From: Cubamyces lactineus
Taxonomy: Eukaryota; Basidiomycota; Agaricomycetes; Polyporales; Polyporaceae
Assembly: GCA_022376465.1 (NCBI GenBank)
Contig: JACDTU010000008.1
Span: forward strand, 310,001-374,000
DNA: 64,000 bases
Reading direction: 5' to 3'
Under the pieces are notes generated by a model. That model searched no databases, was not told the DNA's origin, and saw nothing but the letters and a program-made list of their open reading frames with translations. Of this stretch, positions 43,901 through 57,028 are shown piece by piece. Position numbers and translations under genes: made by a program. Position 1 is the stretch's first letter, and each line of letters starts with the position of its first letter.

Positions 43901-46290
43901 CTTCGGGGTCGTTGAAAGAGCGCGCCTGCGAATCCGTCGACGGGCGGGGCATACTGTGATGGTCTGAAAAGGTAGAGAATTGCGGCTCTGCAGACCGGCG
44001 CCTGTCGACGGACTTGCGCGAAGAGCGGTTGAGCTTCCGAATGTGCGCGTCCTTGCAATCGAGGATGACTTTCCGCAGCTGTCTGACTATTTTCTGTGCA
44101 AGAGTTCAGTGAGAAAGTTTCATAGCCAGAGGTAAACACTCACCAATGCATCTCTATGCTTCTGCAGGATCGGGTCTCGCCTGAGCGAATTCAGCCAATC
44201 GGCGAACAGCAGCCTCAGCTCCCGATTTGGGACGAAGTCAATGTCGAAGAACGTCAAGAGCCAGTACCGTATTGCCGTGAATGTCCGCACTCGCACGATC
44301 CGGCGCACCATCTCGTCTCGGCTGCTCGTTGCCTCACCCAACGCCCAGTGGAAGCGACAGATGAGCAGATGGCCAAGGTCCACAGCAGAGACGTACGTGC
44401 GGTACGTCAGGAAGAAGATCAGGAGTTCGTCGTAGTTGAGCTCGCTCGTGAGCTGCGCGATCCAACGCTCGATCGTCGCTGCAACAAGCACGCGCTTACT
44501 CTCCTTGGGCGTATTGGAACCTTTGTGGTCGAAGGAGGTATTCTCCGATGGCTGCATGGCATACATGTTAGCGATGGTGTGGTGTCGATCCCGGGTCATC
44601 CGCCGTCGCGACGCGTTAGAGTTGGGATGGGAGGACATGTCTGTCGCGCTTGACGGCGTTTCGTCATAGACATCACGATCTGGGTCAATCTCGCCCCAGA
44701 TAACAAAACGTGGATCGTCGCGAGGCGCGGCGCTCTCGTCTGTGCGAAGCGAGAGGCGGACGGTCGTCTCATTTGGAGAGGACTCGATCTTATCGAGCGA
44801 AGGCAATCCACGGTATGTCTGTAGCACGTCAAAGAGAGCAGTCGAGTACCTAGACGGTAGGGTCGTGGCGGCGAGGTTCACGGCTGTGGGGGTAGGCGGT
44901 TCAGAGATCTTGATCGGAGGCACAGGGGATGAAGATGACGGAGAGGGCGTATCTCGGCGCAGGTCCTCCTCGGAGTTGGACGTTCCGGTCAGCGACAGCT
45001 TGGACATGCGCGACATACGAGGCAGATAGTCTGCACGGGCTGTCAGCCCAGACTCAAACGACTGCATCTCGCGAATGACGGGCGGCGAGGCCAGATGCGA
45101 CGACGAGCGCCAGACGGGCGAGTCGAACGTGACGCCAGCCCCGAATGGGTGGGCAATTTCCTTCGTTGCTTTGCTTGGCGTGCTGGGCGAAGGAGGTTGA
45201 TACCTGAAGGGCGCGGACGACGAGCTGGAGGCAAAGGGCGAGGTGGGCTGCGTGTTCCACGACATGGCGTCTGCGAAGAAGTCGTTGGTAGACGACCGCG
45301 CATGCGGAAGATCCGTGGTCGCGAGCGGGGTCGGTGCTGCGAAGGCGTCTGCGCTAGATACGCTGTGCGCATGAGGCCGACCGGTGGGTGGCGCGGCGAG
45401 CGGAGCAGACGTGCCGTCCGCAGATGAGATCCCGTTCGGTATAGACCGCGTCTTGCGAAGACGTCTGGATGGCGGTGAACGCGAGGCGTCGAAGATGGTG
45501 TTGGGCCCGGTAGCAGGGCCGACGTTGGACTTGAAGACGGAGGAGGGCAGGAAGCTATGCACGGACATGCGCGAGCGACGCTTTGAATGGAGGGTGTTGC
45601 TGCCTCCCGCACTGACTGGGCTGGTGTGGATCGAGCTGTGCGGAGGGGAGGAGAGCTGGTGGGAGGTGCGGTCTTGGGCGTCCTGCGCGTCTGCGGCGGG
45701 TGGGTTCTGATCGCGGTGCCTTGACGCAGACAAGGAAGCACGGAAGAGGACGATACAATTAGAATCATGCATGAACGGATGGGGGCACGGTCGAGGACGT
45801 ATGGCGATACAATAAGGGCGGCGGAGAGACTTACCCGAGCCTGTACATCTGCTTGCCATGCTGGTTCACGAACGCGGTGATCACATAGGGGGAGCGTACA
45901 TCTTTGCCTACGCCGAGGAGGCGGTCGTAGCGACGCTTGAGCTCTCGAGCAGCAGCTCCGGATGAGGTCTCTACAAAAAGGCCGTTCGCTGTGGGCAATG
46001 AAGGGAAAGATTAAGTTGGAACGCGGGGAGGGTAGGGAGAAAGACTGACTTGGAACGGATATGTCAGCGTGAGCGATCTCGGGAGGGAGGGGCTCGAATA
46101 AAACGCCTTCTGCATCGTCCTGAGGAACGTAGAAGGTGTGTGGGTTGGATGAAGCGAGAGCCGGCCTCGGGAGAGCTACGGGAGGAGAGGCGGGGGTAGA
46201 GGGAGGGAGGGAAGAGGAAGGAGGGGTATTTGGAAGCACGGACCCCGCCTGGGGGAGATCGTTACTGTCGTTAGATTGCGTGGAGGACAT
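40972..46290 (-). CDS. Ras-family guanine nucleotide exchange factor (RasGEF), possibly LTE1-type
   Basis: A large multi-exon gene (roughly 1400 aa) from ATG 46288-46290 to TAG 40972-40974. After a Ser/Pro-rich N-terminus comes a conserved block (SPYVITAFVNQHGKQMYRLG), then a long disordered part. The RasGEF N-terminal motif is at about 44150-44560 (ELNYDELLIFFLTYRTYV; FTAIRYWLL; LRLLFADWL). Next is a disordered insert of about 550 residues with a Ser-Ala repeat. The catalytic CDC25 domain lies at 42120-40972 (MIDRELFLNISFEELI; LVAIIAGL; PFFGVYLSQVHH; LIDP). It loads GTP onto a Ras-like GTPase. No SH3 domain is seen, unlike Cdc25; the layout of two GEF parts split by a long linker recalls Lte1 of the mitotic exit network, which is inference only. 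Confidence 0.85.
42380..42460 (-). repeat. Ser-Ala low-complexity repeat inside the RasGEF gene
   Basis: A near-regular hexanucleotide tract encodes about ten Ser-Ala pairs in the disordered linker before the catalytic domain. It is a likely site of length polymorphism. Confidence 0.7.
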
Positions 46291-48170
46291 GTCTTGAGTG
46301 TGTGGAGAAGAGCTGGGCTACGAGAGGAGCATCGTCCTCGCTGTTCGTCGATAGCTCGTCGTCGCGAAGGAGGCTGGCGAGAACAAGGGGAGAGACCGAA
46401 ACAGACGGAGAGAGAGAAAGACGACTCAAGCCTCTGCCCAGCGTTTCCCGCGCGAACGCGTCCTTCCCAAATCCGTACATCACCAACCTTGCTCTCTTCC
46501 TCTGACGCGATCGCACACGCCCAGCCAACGTCTAATACACCATTAGAACCAAAACAACTACAGGAATGACCAAGATGCAAGTATTGCAGAGGTGCTCTGA
46601 GAACCGTTGACATTCATCAAGTGCGCGAGCGTACACGGGCGCTTCTTGCGTATCAGCCCCATCACGCAAATCCCAAGAATCCATCCTGGACAGCGGCGTA
46701 TCGCTCATGGTCACTCCAGCAGGTCATGAACACACCTCCTCACCGGCTCGATGCGAAGCAGATTAATAACAGGCAACATCTTTTACTCTTCGAGGAATGC
46801 CTGCTCCAAACAGCCGATGGAGTCGACTATCCACCGTGGAACAGACCAATCCATTGAATTCCACGGCAGTGAACAATGTATTATATACTTGTAGATGAAA
46901 ACTATCAGGCAGCTACCAATTAGAAGATGAGTGGACGCAAGCGCAGCCGAACTGAACGAAGACGCGTCGTGGCTGGGCCCGCAGTGGTACTACAACCCCG
47001 CACCAGCCACTGATTACCTCCTGGGAGAACTTGACATGCAACATATACTTGCATCGGAGTAGCGCAGCTAGCCCAAACATCTGAAGAGACATCAGAGAGG
47101 AGTCTCAAGAAGGGTCTCATCCTGGAGGGACTAAGTGGCATACCAGGAGCCCAATTAGCACCACAAGAGTCCCTGGAAATCACGAGAAAAGGGCCTGTCC
47201 GAGATTACCAATAGGACCTTGGCCAGAAGGTTAGCTCATAGTGCCGGCAGGGTGATCGAGAAGCGTGCTGTTGTACTTGTGCCACAGTCGACGTTCAATT
47301 CACATAGCGGTCGGCGAGGATAGGGACGAGCGAAGGCCACAAGCTGTAGGCAAAATGGGCCAGTGAATACAGTGATTGGCAGAGAGAGATGAGGTGGGAT
47401 GTGTGGGCACCGTCGAAGCAGCCATTTATGTCGCTTGCAAGCGGGACAACTTCGCCATGAGTTCTGCGCGCATGTGTGCTCGGTGGATCGCGGGATACAT
47501 GGGGAATGCAGAAGGTGCGGTTGGCGTATGCTGGACGCGGGCCTTCAGGTCGGACATTGTGCGGCTCGGTGCGGGAGTCCGAGAGGAAAACGAGCGGCGG
47601 TGGCAGTCGAGAGCCGGTGCACGCCAGAGCGTGAGTGCTGGCTGTACGTACGTGGCAGGAAAGCCGAGTCCGACGAGGAGAAGATATGATGGAGGATGGT
47701 CTGCAGACCCCCGGAAGGCGGAAGGCTCAGCCACAGCTGGCGTCGTATGCATGTGTTTTGGCGCCATCCCTCTCCAAAAACGGCCACGCGCGCGCGTCGC
47801 TGGAATGTTCGATGGCCCCGAGGTCATGCGCCAGGGCCCGCCCGTCGCCGGCGGGATGCTGCACGCCGCGCGAGACGTCGCGCACGGCGGAGGCGGGGCC
47901 GGGGAGAGGGCGGGGGACGGCCAAACGACGGAAAGAAGGGGGAGCAGGAGCCAATGGGAACGCAGAGATTTTGGAGGGCGGAGGGGGAGAGGCCGGATTC
48001 GCCGAAGGAACGGGCTTATTCGGAGACGGGGTCCGAACCCAATCAGCTGTGATAAATTCGTCAAGGCTCGGTTGGCGCCTTCCAGCTGCACTTGTCCTCC
48101 TCCCTCCATCTCCTCTTCCTCCTCCACCATCATCGTCGTCCCTTTCCCCGCGTAAAGGCGACAGACAGCC
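46291..48170. other. Divergent intergenic region, RasGEF and aconitase promoters
   Basis: About 1.9 kb between two genes that point away from each other. I see no gene in it; the long frame at 47376-48155 is an accident of GC-rich promoter sequence. CCAAT boxes stand at about 47952 and 48038, and a strongly pyrimidine-rich tract (about 48095-48150) precedes the aconitase ATG, as in highly expressed fungal genes. Confidence 0.5.
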
Positions 48171-50873
48171 ATGCTCAACCTCGCCTTGAAGACCCAAGCG
48201 GTCAAGCGGTCGCTCCAGCGGCTGGCCGCCGGTATGGCCACCGCCGCTGAGCCTATCGGCGCGACCAAGGTTCCCATGTCAAACCTCGAGCCCAACGCGT
48301 ACATCAACTACCAGCGCATCGAGGACAACCTCGCCGTTGTCCGTGACAGGTTCGCCCACCCACTCAACCTTCTTCAGCCCAGTTTCTCAATTTTTCATGC
48401 AGGCTCAAGCGTCCCTTGACGCTCTCTGAAAAGATCGTCTACGGTCACCTCGATGATCCCCACCACCAGGACATCGAGCGCGGCAAGAGCTACCTCAAGC
48501 TCCGTCCTGACGTGCGTATATGCGTATACCTTCGTCGTCATCGTTCGGCTAACCTGCTCCTTTTCGCCAGCGCGTTGCTTGTCAGGATGCGACTGCTCAG
48601 GTTCGTCATACCTTTCGCTTCTTATCGCACGTGCAGCGTATTGACGTCATTCCCTTGCAGATGGCTATCCTCCAGTTCATGTCTGCGGGTATGGACACCG
48701 CTGCTGTCCCCACTACCGTCCACTGCGACCACCTTATCGAGGCTCAGATTGGCGGTGTCAAGGATTTGGAGCGTGCAAAGGAAATCAACAAGGAGGTCTA
48801 CGACTTTTTGGCTACTGCGACGGCTAAGGTGCGTTCGTTCGTGACGTAATTAGCCCCTACGAAAGTTGACTGTTCTGCTTTGCGCTAGTACGGTCTTGGT
48901 TTCTGGAGACCCGGTTCCGGTATCATTCACCAGATCATTCTCGAGAACTATGCCTTCCCCGGTGGTCTCATGATTGGTACGGATTCGCACACCCCTAACG
49001 CCGGTGGTCTCGGCATGGTTGCTTGCGGTGTTGGTGGTGCCGACGCGGTTGATGTCATGGCTGGCCTCCCTTGGGAGTTGAAGTGCCCCAAGGTCATTCA
49101 GGTTAACCTCACGGGCAAGATTGGCGGATGGACGACTCCCAAGGATGTCATCCTCAAGGTCGCTGGCATTCTCACGGTCAAGGGTGGTACTGGTGCAATC
49201 GTCGAGTACACTGGTCCTGGTGTCGAGTCGCTCTCGTGCACAGGTATGGCCACGATCTGCAACATGGGTGCTGAGATTGGTGCCACGACATCCCTCTTCC
49301 CCTTCAACCACCGCATGGTCGACTACCTCAACGCGACTCGCCGCGAGTCTATCGCCAACTACGCCAAGCGCTTCCAGCACAACTTGAAGGCTGACGAGGG
49401 TGCCGAGTACGACCAGACCATCGAGATCGTAAGTCACAATCTGCTTATTCCAATTATTGTCTCTCACACCTCTGTAGAACCTTTCGGAGCTCGAGCCTCA
49501 TATCAACGGTCCCTTCACTCCTGACCTTGCCACCCCTATCTCTAAATTTGCGTCCGAGGTGGAGAAGAACGGCTGGCCTGCTGAACTCAAGGTTGCGCTT
49601 ATCGGCTCTTGCACCAACTCTTCGTACGAGGACATGACCCGCTCTGCTTCCATTGCCAAGGAGGCTGCTGCCCACGGTCTCCAGACCAAGAGCAAGTTCA
49701 CTGTCACCCCCGGCTCCGAGCAAGTTCGTGCGACCATCGAGCGTGACGGTGTCATGAAGGTCTTCGAGGATGCCGGTGGTATCGTTCTTGCCAACGCTTG
49801 CGGCCCTTGCATTGGTCAGTGGGACCGTCGTGATGTGAAGAAGGGCGAGCCCAACTCCATCATCACCTCCTACAACCGTAACTTCACCGGCCGTAACGAC
49901 GCGAACCCCGCGACCCACGCGTTTGTCGCCTCTCCTGACATCGTCACTGCCATGGCGTTCGCCGGCGATCTCCGCTTCAACCCGCTCAAGGACACTCTCA
50001 CCGGCACTGACGGCAAGCCCTTCAAGTTCTCGGATCCCTCTGGCTTTGAGCTTCCTCCCCGCGGTTATGACCCTGGCCAGAACACCTTCCAGGCCCCTCC
50101 CGAGGACCGTGCTTCCGTGCAGGTTGCAGTTGACCCCAAGTCCGACCGTCTTCAGCTTCTGAAGCCCTTCGCTCCCTGGGACGGAAAGACCCCGACTGAT
50201 CTTCCGGTCCTCATCAAGGTCAAGGGCAAGTGCACGACTGACCACATCTCTGCGGGCGGTCCCTGGCTCAAGTACCGTGGTCACCTCGAGAATATCTCCC
50301 AAAACTGCTTGATCGGTGCCATCAACGCCGAGAACGGCGAGGCCAACAAGGTCAAGAACCAGATCACTGGCGAGTACGGTCCCGTTCCCCAGACCGCTGC
50401 GTACTACCGTGATCGCGGCATCAAGTGGGTCGTCGTTGGTGACCACAACTACGGTGAGGGCTCGTCCCGTGAGCACGCCGCGCTTGAGCCCCGCTTCCTC
50501 GGTGGTCTCGCGATTATTACCCGGTCATTCGCTCGTATCCACGAGACGAACTTGAAGAAGCAGGGTATGCTTGCTCTCACGTTCGTGAACCCCGAGGACT
50601 ACGACAAGGTCCGCCCCTCTGACCGCGTGGACATCCTCGGTCTCGAGTCGTTCGCTCCCGGCAAGAACCTCACCCTCGTCCTCAAGCACGAGGATGGCTC
50701 GAAGGAGGAGATTCCCCTCGCGCACTCTTACAACGAGGGCCAGATCGAGTGGTTCAAGGCCGGTTCCGCTCTTAACCTCGTACGTTACTTTCGCATTGTT
50801 CCTGTTGCCTTATCTTTGTCTGACACGACGCGTATCGCAGATGGCTTCCAAGGCTAAGGCTGGCAAGCAATAG
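48171..50873 (+). CDS. ACO1: Aconitate hydratase, mitochondrial (TCA cycle)
   Basis: The enzyme interconverts citrate and isocitrate in the mitochondrial matrix through a 4Fe-4S cluster. The N-terminus [20 protein letters not shown] is basic and amphipathic, a mitochondrial presequence. The cluster ligands are visible: Cys in [21 protein letters not shown] [11 protein letters not shown], and two in [10 protein letters not shown]. The swivel-domain motifs [15 protein letters not shown] and [16 protein letters not shown] are intact. Short introns follow VRDR, LRPD, the short [10 protein letters not shown] exon, ATATAK, QTIEI and SALNL. The last exon adds [10 protein letters not shown] and ends at TAG 50871-50873. 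Length (about 775-780 aa) and motif order are normal. Confidence 0.96.
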
Positions 50874-51708
50874 ACTGTTGGCGTCGCCGCCTCAGTCGAG
50901 TCTTGCACTCCACGAGTCGTAGGACTCGCTCGACGTTGCTTATCCGGTAGTGCGGGAGGAGAAGAAAGGAGGAAGCGTGTGGTAGATGCAAGGATGGTGT
51001 TGCTGCTATCGCTGCGGACGATTTTGAGCGCCGCTGCTGCCTGGTGCGCAGTGCTCCGGGCAGCGGCCGCCGTTGCCCAGCCGTCGTGTCCCCATCATCG
51101 TTACGCATACACTCGTCGACATGCATTGTACGATCGTACTCACGTCTACGTGTCTTCTCTAATGTCTCTTTTCCTTTTCTTGTGTAATGAATTAGCATGA
51201 CATGACTATCGCTATCCGTGTGCTGTGAACTGGGTCCATCTCGACGACTATTGTACGTCATTGCGACGGGTTGCTGCGACACTCTTGAGGTGAGCCTGCG
51301 GCATTCTGCTTGTCTATTAGTATAATCGCTCATCGCAACTCCATCGTCTAGGGCTGCGAGACTACCCTCGAGACAAACAGTGAGACCGCACGAGCTCGCT
51401 GCGTGCCATCTCGTTCCCGTCTCTCTTCTCAGTGCTCTCTCAGCAGCCTATATCCACTATTGATCACAATTACGAACGTACAAAACTTGTCTTGAATAAC
51501 AACGAAATGCCACCAGAAATGCGCCGCAGATCGGCAAGGTACGCACTCTCGGATGGCAGCGATGATAGATGCTGAAGGGAGCCGGTGGATTTTCCTCAAA
51601 GCGTAAACGCGTTGTCCGCGGTGCCCTTCCGACGATTTTCAAGGATTCAATCATGCGTCTTAGGTATAAACTATCGTCGGGCACAGTTACTCAACATGCA
51701 GGGCAACG
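50874..51708. other. Spacer between aconitase and HET-4 relic
   Basis: About 835 bp with no recognisable gene; the first part is aconitase 3' UTR. Confidence 0.45.
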
Positions 51709-53030
51709 ATGGAGCCCCTCGGTCAAACTTTAGCAGATACACCAACGGAACTCGTCACTCAACTTTTAGAAGACACAGTGACGGAGCAACCTGCCCAAAT
51801 TTCTGCAGACCCACCGTATGCTGATCCTGTTCCTCCATGCGCCCCCGCATGCACTTCATTCCATCGTTACCTCCGTTCTTCATTCAATGAAGTACTTCAT
51901 GGGTCACAATATCGACTATTGTTAAGCCTCTCACATCCTGTGCACGCTGTTGTCGCCATCTCCCCGGGCTTACCAGTTCACAGAATTGGATCACTACCAA
52001 GGGCGGCTTCTTAATTGCTTCACCCATCACCTGAAGGACTCCTGGTATGCACGGCTATGCAAAGCCTCTTCTCCGATGCCATGTTCGCTAAAATCGTACG
52101 ATGAACTAGCGCTCCCAGGTTCGTCACATTCTATACGCCAATTTGGTTCGCTCAACACTTAATCCTGGTGATACCATATGCAGGTCTGGTTCCCAGAGTC
52201 AGCGACCTCGTCGTAACAAAGTATGATCTTCCCTTAGAAACCGATGGGGACCTAGTATGGTCGACCGGGTTTCCTTTCGACATTCCCTGGCCCCGACTCG
52301 GAGCACGACTATCCAATCTGCCCCTCCCCGTCTAGATACGCATCTGCTCGACGACCCAGAGGCGCTGTATATACCCTGCAGGATGATGTCGCGCTCTGGC
52401 TCAGAGCCACGACTTTCGGTCTATTGGAAGCCTTTACGCAGATGCGTATCCCCGAGAGCATCCTCCTTGTCCTAGGGACGAACGGGGAAGAGACTGTTAC
52501 CAATGGCCCACGGATCTTGCAGATCATCGTCTTGTGGCTGGCCCGGAAAAACCGGGGCCATGATGATAGGCAGCAGGACCTCGAGCACGGACGCGAAGTG
52601 ACAGCTCTTGCGCAGGGCGTTACGAGCGCTCATAGGCAAATATGGAGTGAAGACGCCATCGATCTTTTCCTACACGGGGATCCCAGAGGATAAGGAGATG
52701 AATATCTGCTACGGCATTGCGCACCTCTTGGTCGTTCTCTGGAGAGTAGTGGTGAACGACCGGCTGATAGGCTGGGGATCTCTGCCCGAAACAACTGGCG
52801 CTATCACATACTTCTGGGGCGATCTTGACTACCGGAATACCGGATTTTCTTTGTATAACTGGTAGGAGAAGATGATGCTTGATGCAGGGTGGTGCCCGAA
52901 CGTGAACTCGTTCACAATTGCGGGTCGCTACGTCTGCAGTGTGTGGACACCGCAGGAGGACCTCCTCGCTCACGAACTATACTTTGAATGCATTGGCGGC
53001 CCAACAAGTCTCAGCAACCTCGACTCCGTC
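51709..53030 (+). pseudogene. HET-domain protein, paralogue 4 (broken, HET core deleted)
   Basis: Pieces in several frames match paralogue 5 in order: the N-terminus (MEPLGQTLADTPTELVTQLL); the SPMPCSL block; FPFDIPW; the region MRIPESILLVLGTNGEETV; and EMNICYGIAHLLVVLW. After DAGWCPN the sequence jumps straight to VWTPQEDLLAHELYFE, so the Cys/His cluster and most of the HET domain are gone. Stops and frameshifts break the rest. It lies just upstream of paralogue 5 in the same direction, as a tandem duplicate would. Confidence 0.85.
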
Positions 53031-53577
53031 CAATGATCCTCATACCGATCACTCTAGTAGGGCTACGGGTTCGAGCCATGCCCACCTCTTGGATGAGCGG
53101 ATGTTCCCCGCTTCTCAGCAGCTCTAGGTAGTCTCGCATGGCGAGCAACAAAGCCAGACTAACGCCGCACTAGCGTTCGGCACGTCGCGGGCGGTGCAAT
53201 GTGGTCGATGTAACTTTGATCATGCATAGCCGCTGTATGTGACCGCGTCCAGATATACCATCTCGTCCTCGCCGTCTCTCCTTTGCTCTCCTGGGTCACA
53301 CTGGCAGTTCTTCCTCCTGCCTTCACCCTCAAGTATACCTCTCTACAACTACGCTTGGCTGCACAAATGTCACACGGACTACGCGGCAGATCAGCGAGGT
53401 ATGCATCAACGAAAAGCGGACTGGATGAATGTCGTGGTTGTTAATCGGATCATCTCCAAGCATGAACACCGTGATTGAGGTGACCCTCACACCACCCACA
53501 AGGACTACATCGTACGATTCATGTATGTTGTAATCCAAATCAGTTATTCACGCAAAGATATCAATAGCGCTCCACCT

Positions 53578-56500
53578 ATGGAGCGAGAGGCCCTGGACGC
53601 TGAGAGGGCGGTACCAGCCGTTCAGTCCATGACAGGTCGCCCGCTTCAAGTATCGAATAACACCCCAACTAAGTTTGTAACTCAATCCTCAACAGTCCCT
53701 GCAACAGAACACCCCGTTCAGACCTCAACAGACGTACCGTATGGTGGTACTCTTCCCAAGTGGCTGTGGGCCCTCCGCCTGTTGGACACACAAGCTGCCA
53801 CAGGGGCACCTGCGCTAGACGATTCAATCCTTGAGCAGTATCCATTCCACCATGAGCTATGTCACCTCTATCGCGACTGTCTCAAATTCCTACAAGGAAG
53901 GTACCCGGTCGCATCTCTGGACTGCTTGCTTCCTGAGGACCTCCGGAGAACGCCTATATGGGACTTTCCTGTTTGTTTCGGCACGCTCGTTAACTTCATC
54001 GCGGATTTCTTTCCCATCGAATTCTCCCCAGACGATCCAGAGCGTCTTAGCACTTTCGCGGAATGGTTGGCCCCAGAGGTCGAACGCTTTCTTCCGCCTT
54101 CCCCACATGCCCTCGGTTTGCTTGCTCATGCCCTTTCCGACGCCTGGGAGTATCGTGTGATACACAAGCCAGACCGCGATTCATCGATCCCTTACCTCTT
54201 GTGTATCCTATTGCTATCACCCCCTGGCGGTTGCCGACCCGCAGCGTTGGATCTCTACCATGCCCTGTTTCTCGAATGCCTCACAAGCCACTTGAGGGAA
54301 ATGTGCTTCTCAAGAGCAATGAAGACAGCGACTTTGATGCCACATTCAGTAGAATCGCTCCGGGAGTTGCAGCTGCCAGGTCCGTCCCGTTATATCTGTA
54401 TCTCAGGTGGACTGACACTTAACCTTATTCATATCACATTCAGAACAGGCGCCGTCGGGCACTTTTGTTGTTCATTCGGGTGCTCTCCCCGGTTCTAGAC
54501 AAGATGACAATGTAATCGCCTTCATGAAGTCATTGCAGTGGACCATAGGGCTGCCAATTGACATCCCGTGGCTTGGAGCACGGCACGATGGCCACCCGTT
54601 CTGTCCCTCCCTATCCCGCTACGTCGCAATTCGACGTCCGAAAGGCACCGTGCACAGCCTGTACGACGATGCTGCTCTCTGGCTCAGCGCTATGACTTTC
54701 GGTTTACTGGAAGCGATCACACAAATGCAGATTCCCGAGCGTATCCTCCTCGCACCGGGGACGAATGAGGAGACGGTCATATCCGGCTCTCGGGTCTTTC
54801 AGGTCCTCATCTTATGGATTGCCCGGAAGAAACAGGGCTATGGTGGCAGACGACGGCCCGGGGACCTCGAGCACGGACGCGAAGTGGCACGACTCTTGCG
54901 AAGGATCCTGCGGGTGCTTGGAGAAGAGGAGAGAGAAGGAGTGCCATCGTTTCTCTCTAACGCCAAGGTTACTGGGGTGAAAGACAAAGCCGTGCTCTGC
55001 GGCGTCGCGCACCTCGTAGTTATCCTCTGGGAACTGGTGCGAAGGAATGACTTGACTGACTGGGCGTGCCTACCGGAATTGGGCTTCACCATCGAGTATC
55101 TATCAAATGCAGAGGGCACCGCATTGCATGACCTACTGGTTCCCTGGTATCAACAGCAGCTGGTCGAGGTGGGCTGGTGTCCATACACACTTTCAATCTT
55201 GCAGCCCGATCTCAGCGCCATGGCGCCCCTCTTCCCGCATCTCCTATCTCTGCGGCCATACATCCGAACCAATATAGGCGAACACGCTAGTTGTCGTGAA
55301 GACGTGTGCGTCCTCCATACGGTCACTGACACTGACATGTACAGACTTCGCCACGCTCAGCCCTCCTGCGATTGTGCTAACGTCAGGCCGCCTCTTGACG
55401 ATGTCTTGCGACTACTGGACGGCGGCATTGTGCCTATTGTGACCTATGAGGGGTCCGCCTTACGTGTTATCCCCGCGCAGGAGACTTCATATGTCGCGAT
55501 CTCGCACGTCTGGTCCGAAGGGATGGGGAGCACCACCGATGTCGGGCTGCCGATCTGCCTCGTGAAGCACATCTCGGACCTCGTAAGACGTCTTGTCCCC
55601 GAGCATGGTGGCGCCTTCTGGATGGACTCGCTTTGTGTCCCTAGCGCTCGCGAACAGAGAAAGCGAGCGATCAAGCTCATGGCGGACACATATCGCAACG
55701 CGTCGAAAGTGCTTGTCATCGACGACTCTGTACGGACGATGTGCTACTCGGAGCGTGCGGGCACCCCTTGGACCGAGATTCTACTACGAGTCACTACCTC
55801 TGCTTGGGTGCGTCGCGTGTGGACGCTGCAGGAGGGCCTCTTGGCTCGTGAATTGTTCTTCGAATTCACCGACGGCCCAGCCAGTGTTAGTATGGACCAC
55901 AGCCGGCTATCTTCTGCAGCATTGGTATCATTGGCACCTGTCCTCATCGTCCGGGCTGGGGCCAGCCAGAACAAGTTCGCATTCGAGCTGCCTACAATGA
56001 TGTTACTCCTGCAAAACCGTACGACGACCAAAGCCGAAGACGAGATCATCGCGATCTCAAGCCTGTTGCGTTCGCCCGTCGATGTCGACGATTTACTTGC
56101 CGAACGTGATGGTCCCCATCTCGTGGAGAGGAGGTTGAAGTTGCTCCTCCTCCACACGCGGGAAATCCCTCTAACCGTCCCGTTTGGTTCCTGCCCTCGT
56201 GCTGAGCTCGACGGGCTCTCTTGGGCGCCGCGCATGCTCTCAGCAGATGCAGTTGGGAGCTGGAACAGACAGCTTGGAACAGGCGTCTGCATGGAGGAAG
56301 GTCTCGTGGGGAGATACCATCTTGCACTCTTTGAGAAGCCAATCACAATGCCGCCAGACACGAATGCGGCAGAGGATTCCACCAGTTCCGTGGCTAGCTC
56401 TCTCACTCGTGATGGGATCGTCATAATATCGCACTTCCAGTCAGGAAGCCTCCATACTCTCGCGCTCAACGGCCCTTCTTCAGCGTTGTCACCGATATAC

Positions 56501-56782
56501 ACGTTCGACGCGCTACTTTTCTTGCCCGTGGACAGTGAACCTCCATTCCCCATCGCCACGGCGCACACGATATGTATTGGTGTCAGGCAAATCCGGGCCG
56601 TTGACGCTGCGACGACCTTGCAAGCCGGTGGTACCTCACACGAGAATCCCATCGGAGTCAAATACATCGCACGTTGCGCTATATGCCGTCTCAACCCGAC
56701 CAGACAAAAGATATTGGAAGCAGAACAAGTTTCGGCTCAGGGCTTGGGAGATTCGACGGAGGTATGGGTCAGACTTTCGTAG
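53578..56782 (+). CDS. HET-domain protein, paralogue 5 (intact)
   Basis: Two exons, 53578-54379 and 54444-56782, joined by a 64-bp intron at the conserved phase-1 codon; about 1046 aa. The ATG 53578-53580 aligns with that of paralogue 1; an in-frame ATG further up at 53521 is possible. The N-terminal part contains LPKWLWALRLL and the acidic block ELCHLYRDCLKFL found in all copies. The Cys/His cluster is EHASCREDVCVLH ... RHAQPSCDCA. The HET blocks are YVAISHVWSEG, AFWMDSLCVPSAREQRKRA and WVRRVWTLQEG. The long C-terminal part (TTKAEDEIIAISSLL; GLSWAPRML; GVCMEEGLVGRY) is shared only with its paralogues. Function in self/non-self recognition is inferred from the domain. Confidence 0.88.
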
Positions 56783-57028
56783 GCTGTACCTTCTCAAAAT
56801 GTATCGAATGAACTTGTCGTGAGCTTGAGTTGCAAAGTAGCTATTCTGTACTTGTATATCCTATAAGAGCTCTTGGAGTCCCGTCGCCCGCCCCACCCAT
56901 ACGACAATGTGTTCTTACTACGCCAGGCGTCCTAGGCCTGGAATGCAACAGCGCTCGTTCTTCTCTCATGTAAAATACAATGATAACAACAACACGATGC
57001 GAGCGCCTCTGAACCGATACAACAGATC

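Noticed and set aside
47376..48155. 259-codon frame on the plus strand upstream of aconitase
   Set aside because: It overlaps other long frames on both strands in GC-rich DNA, shows no protein family, and ends inside the pyrimidine-rich aconitase leader.
49454..50476. 340-codon minus-strand frame inside aconitase
   Set aside because: Antisense shadow of a highly biased coding sequence; composition rich in Val, Gly, Leu and Asp with no domain.
53060..53080. GGGTTCGAGCC, similar to a tRNA T-arm
   Set aside because: No matching acceptor stem, D-arm or anticodon arm around it.
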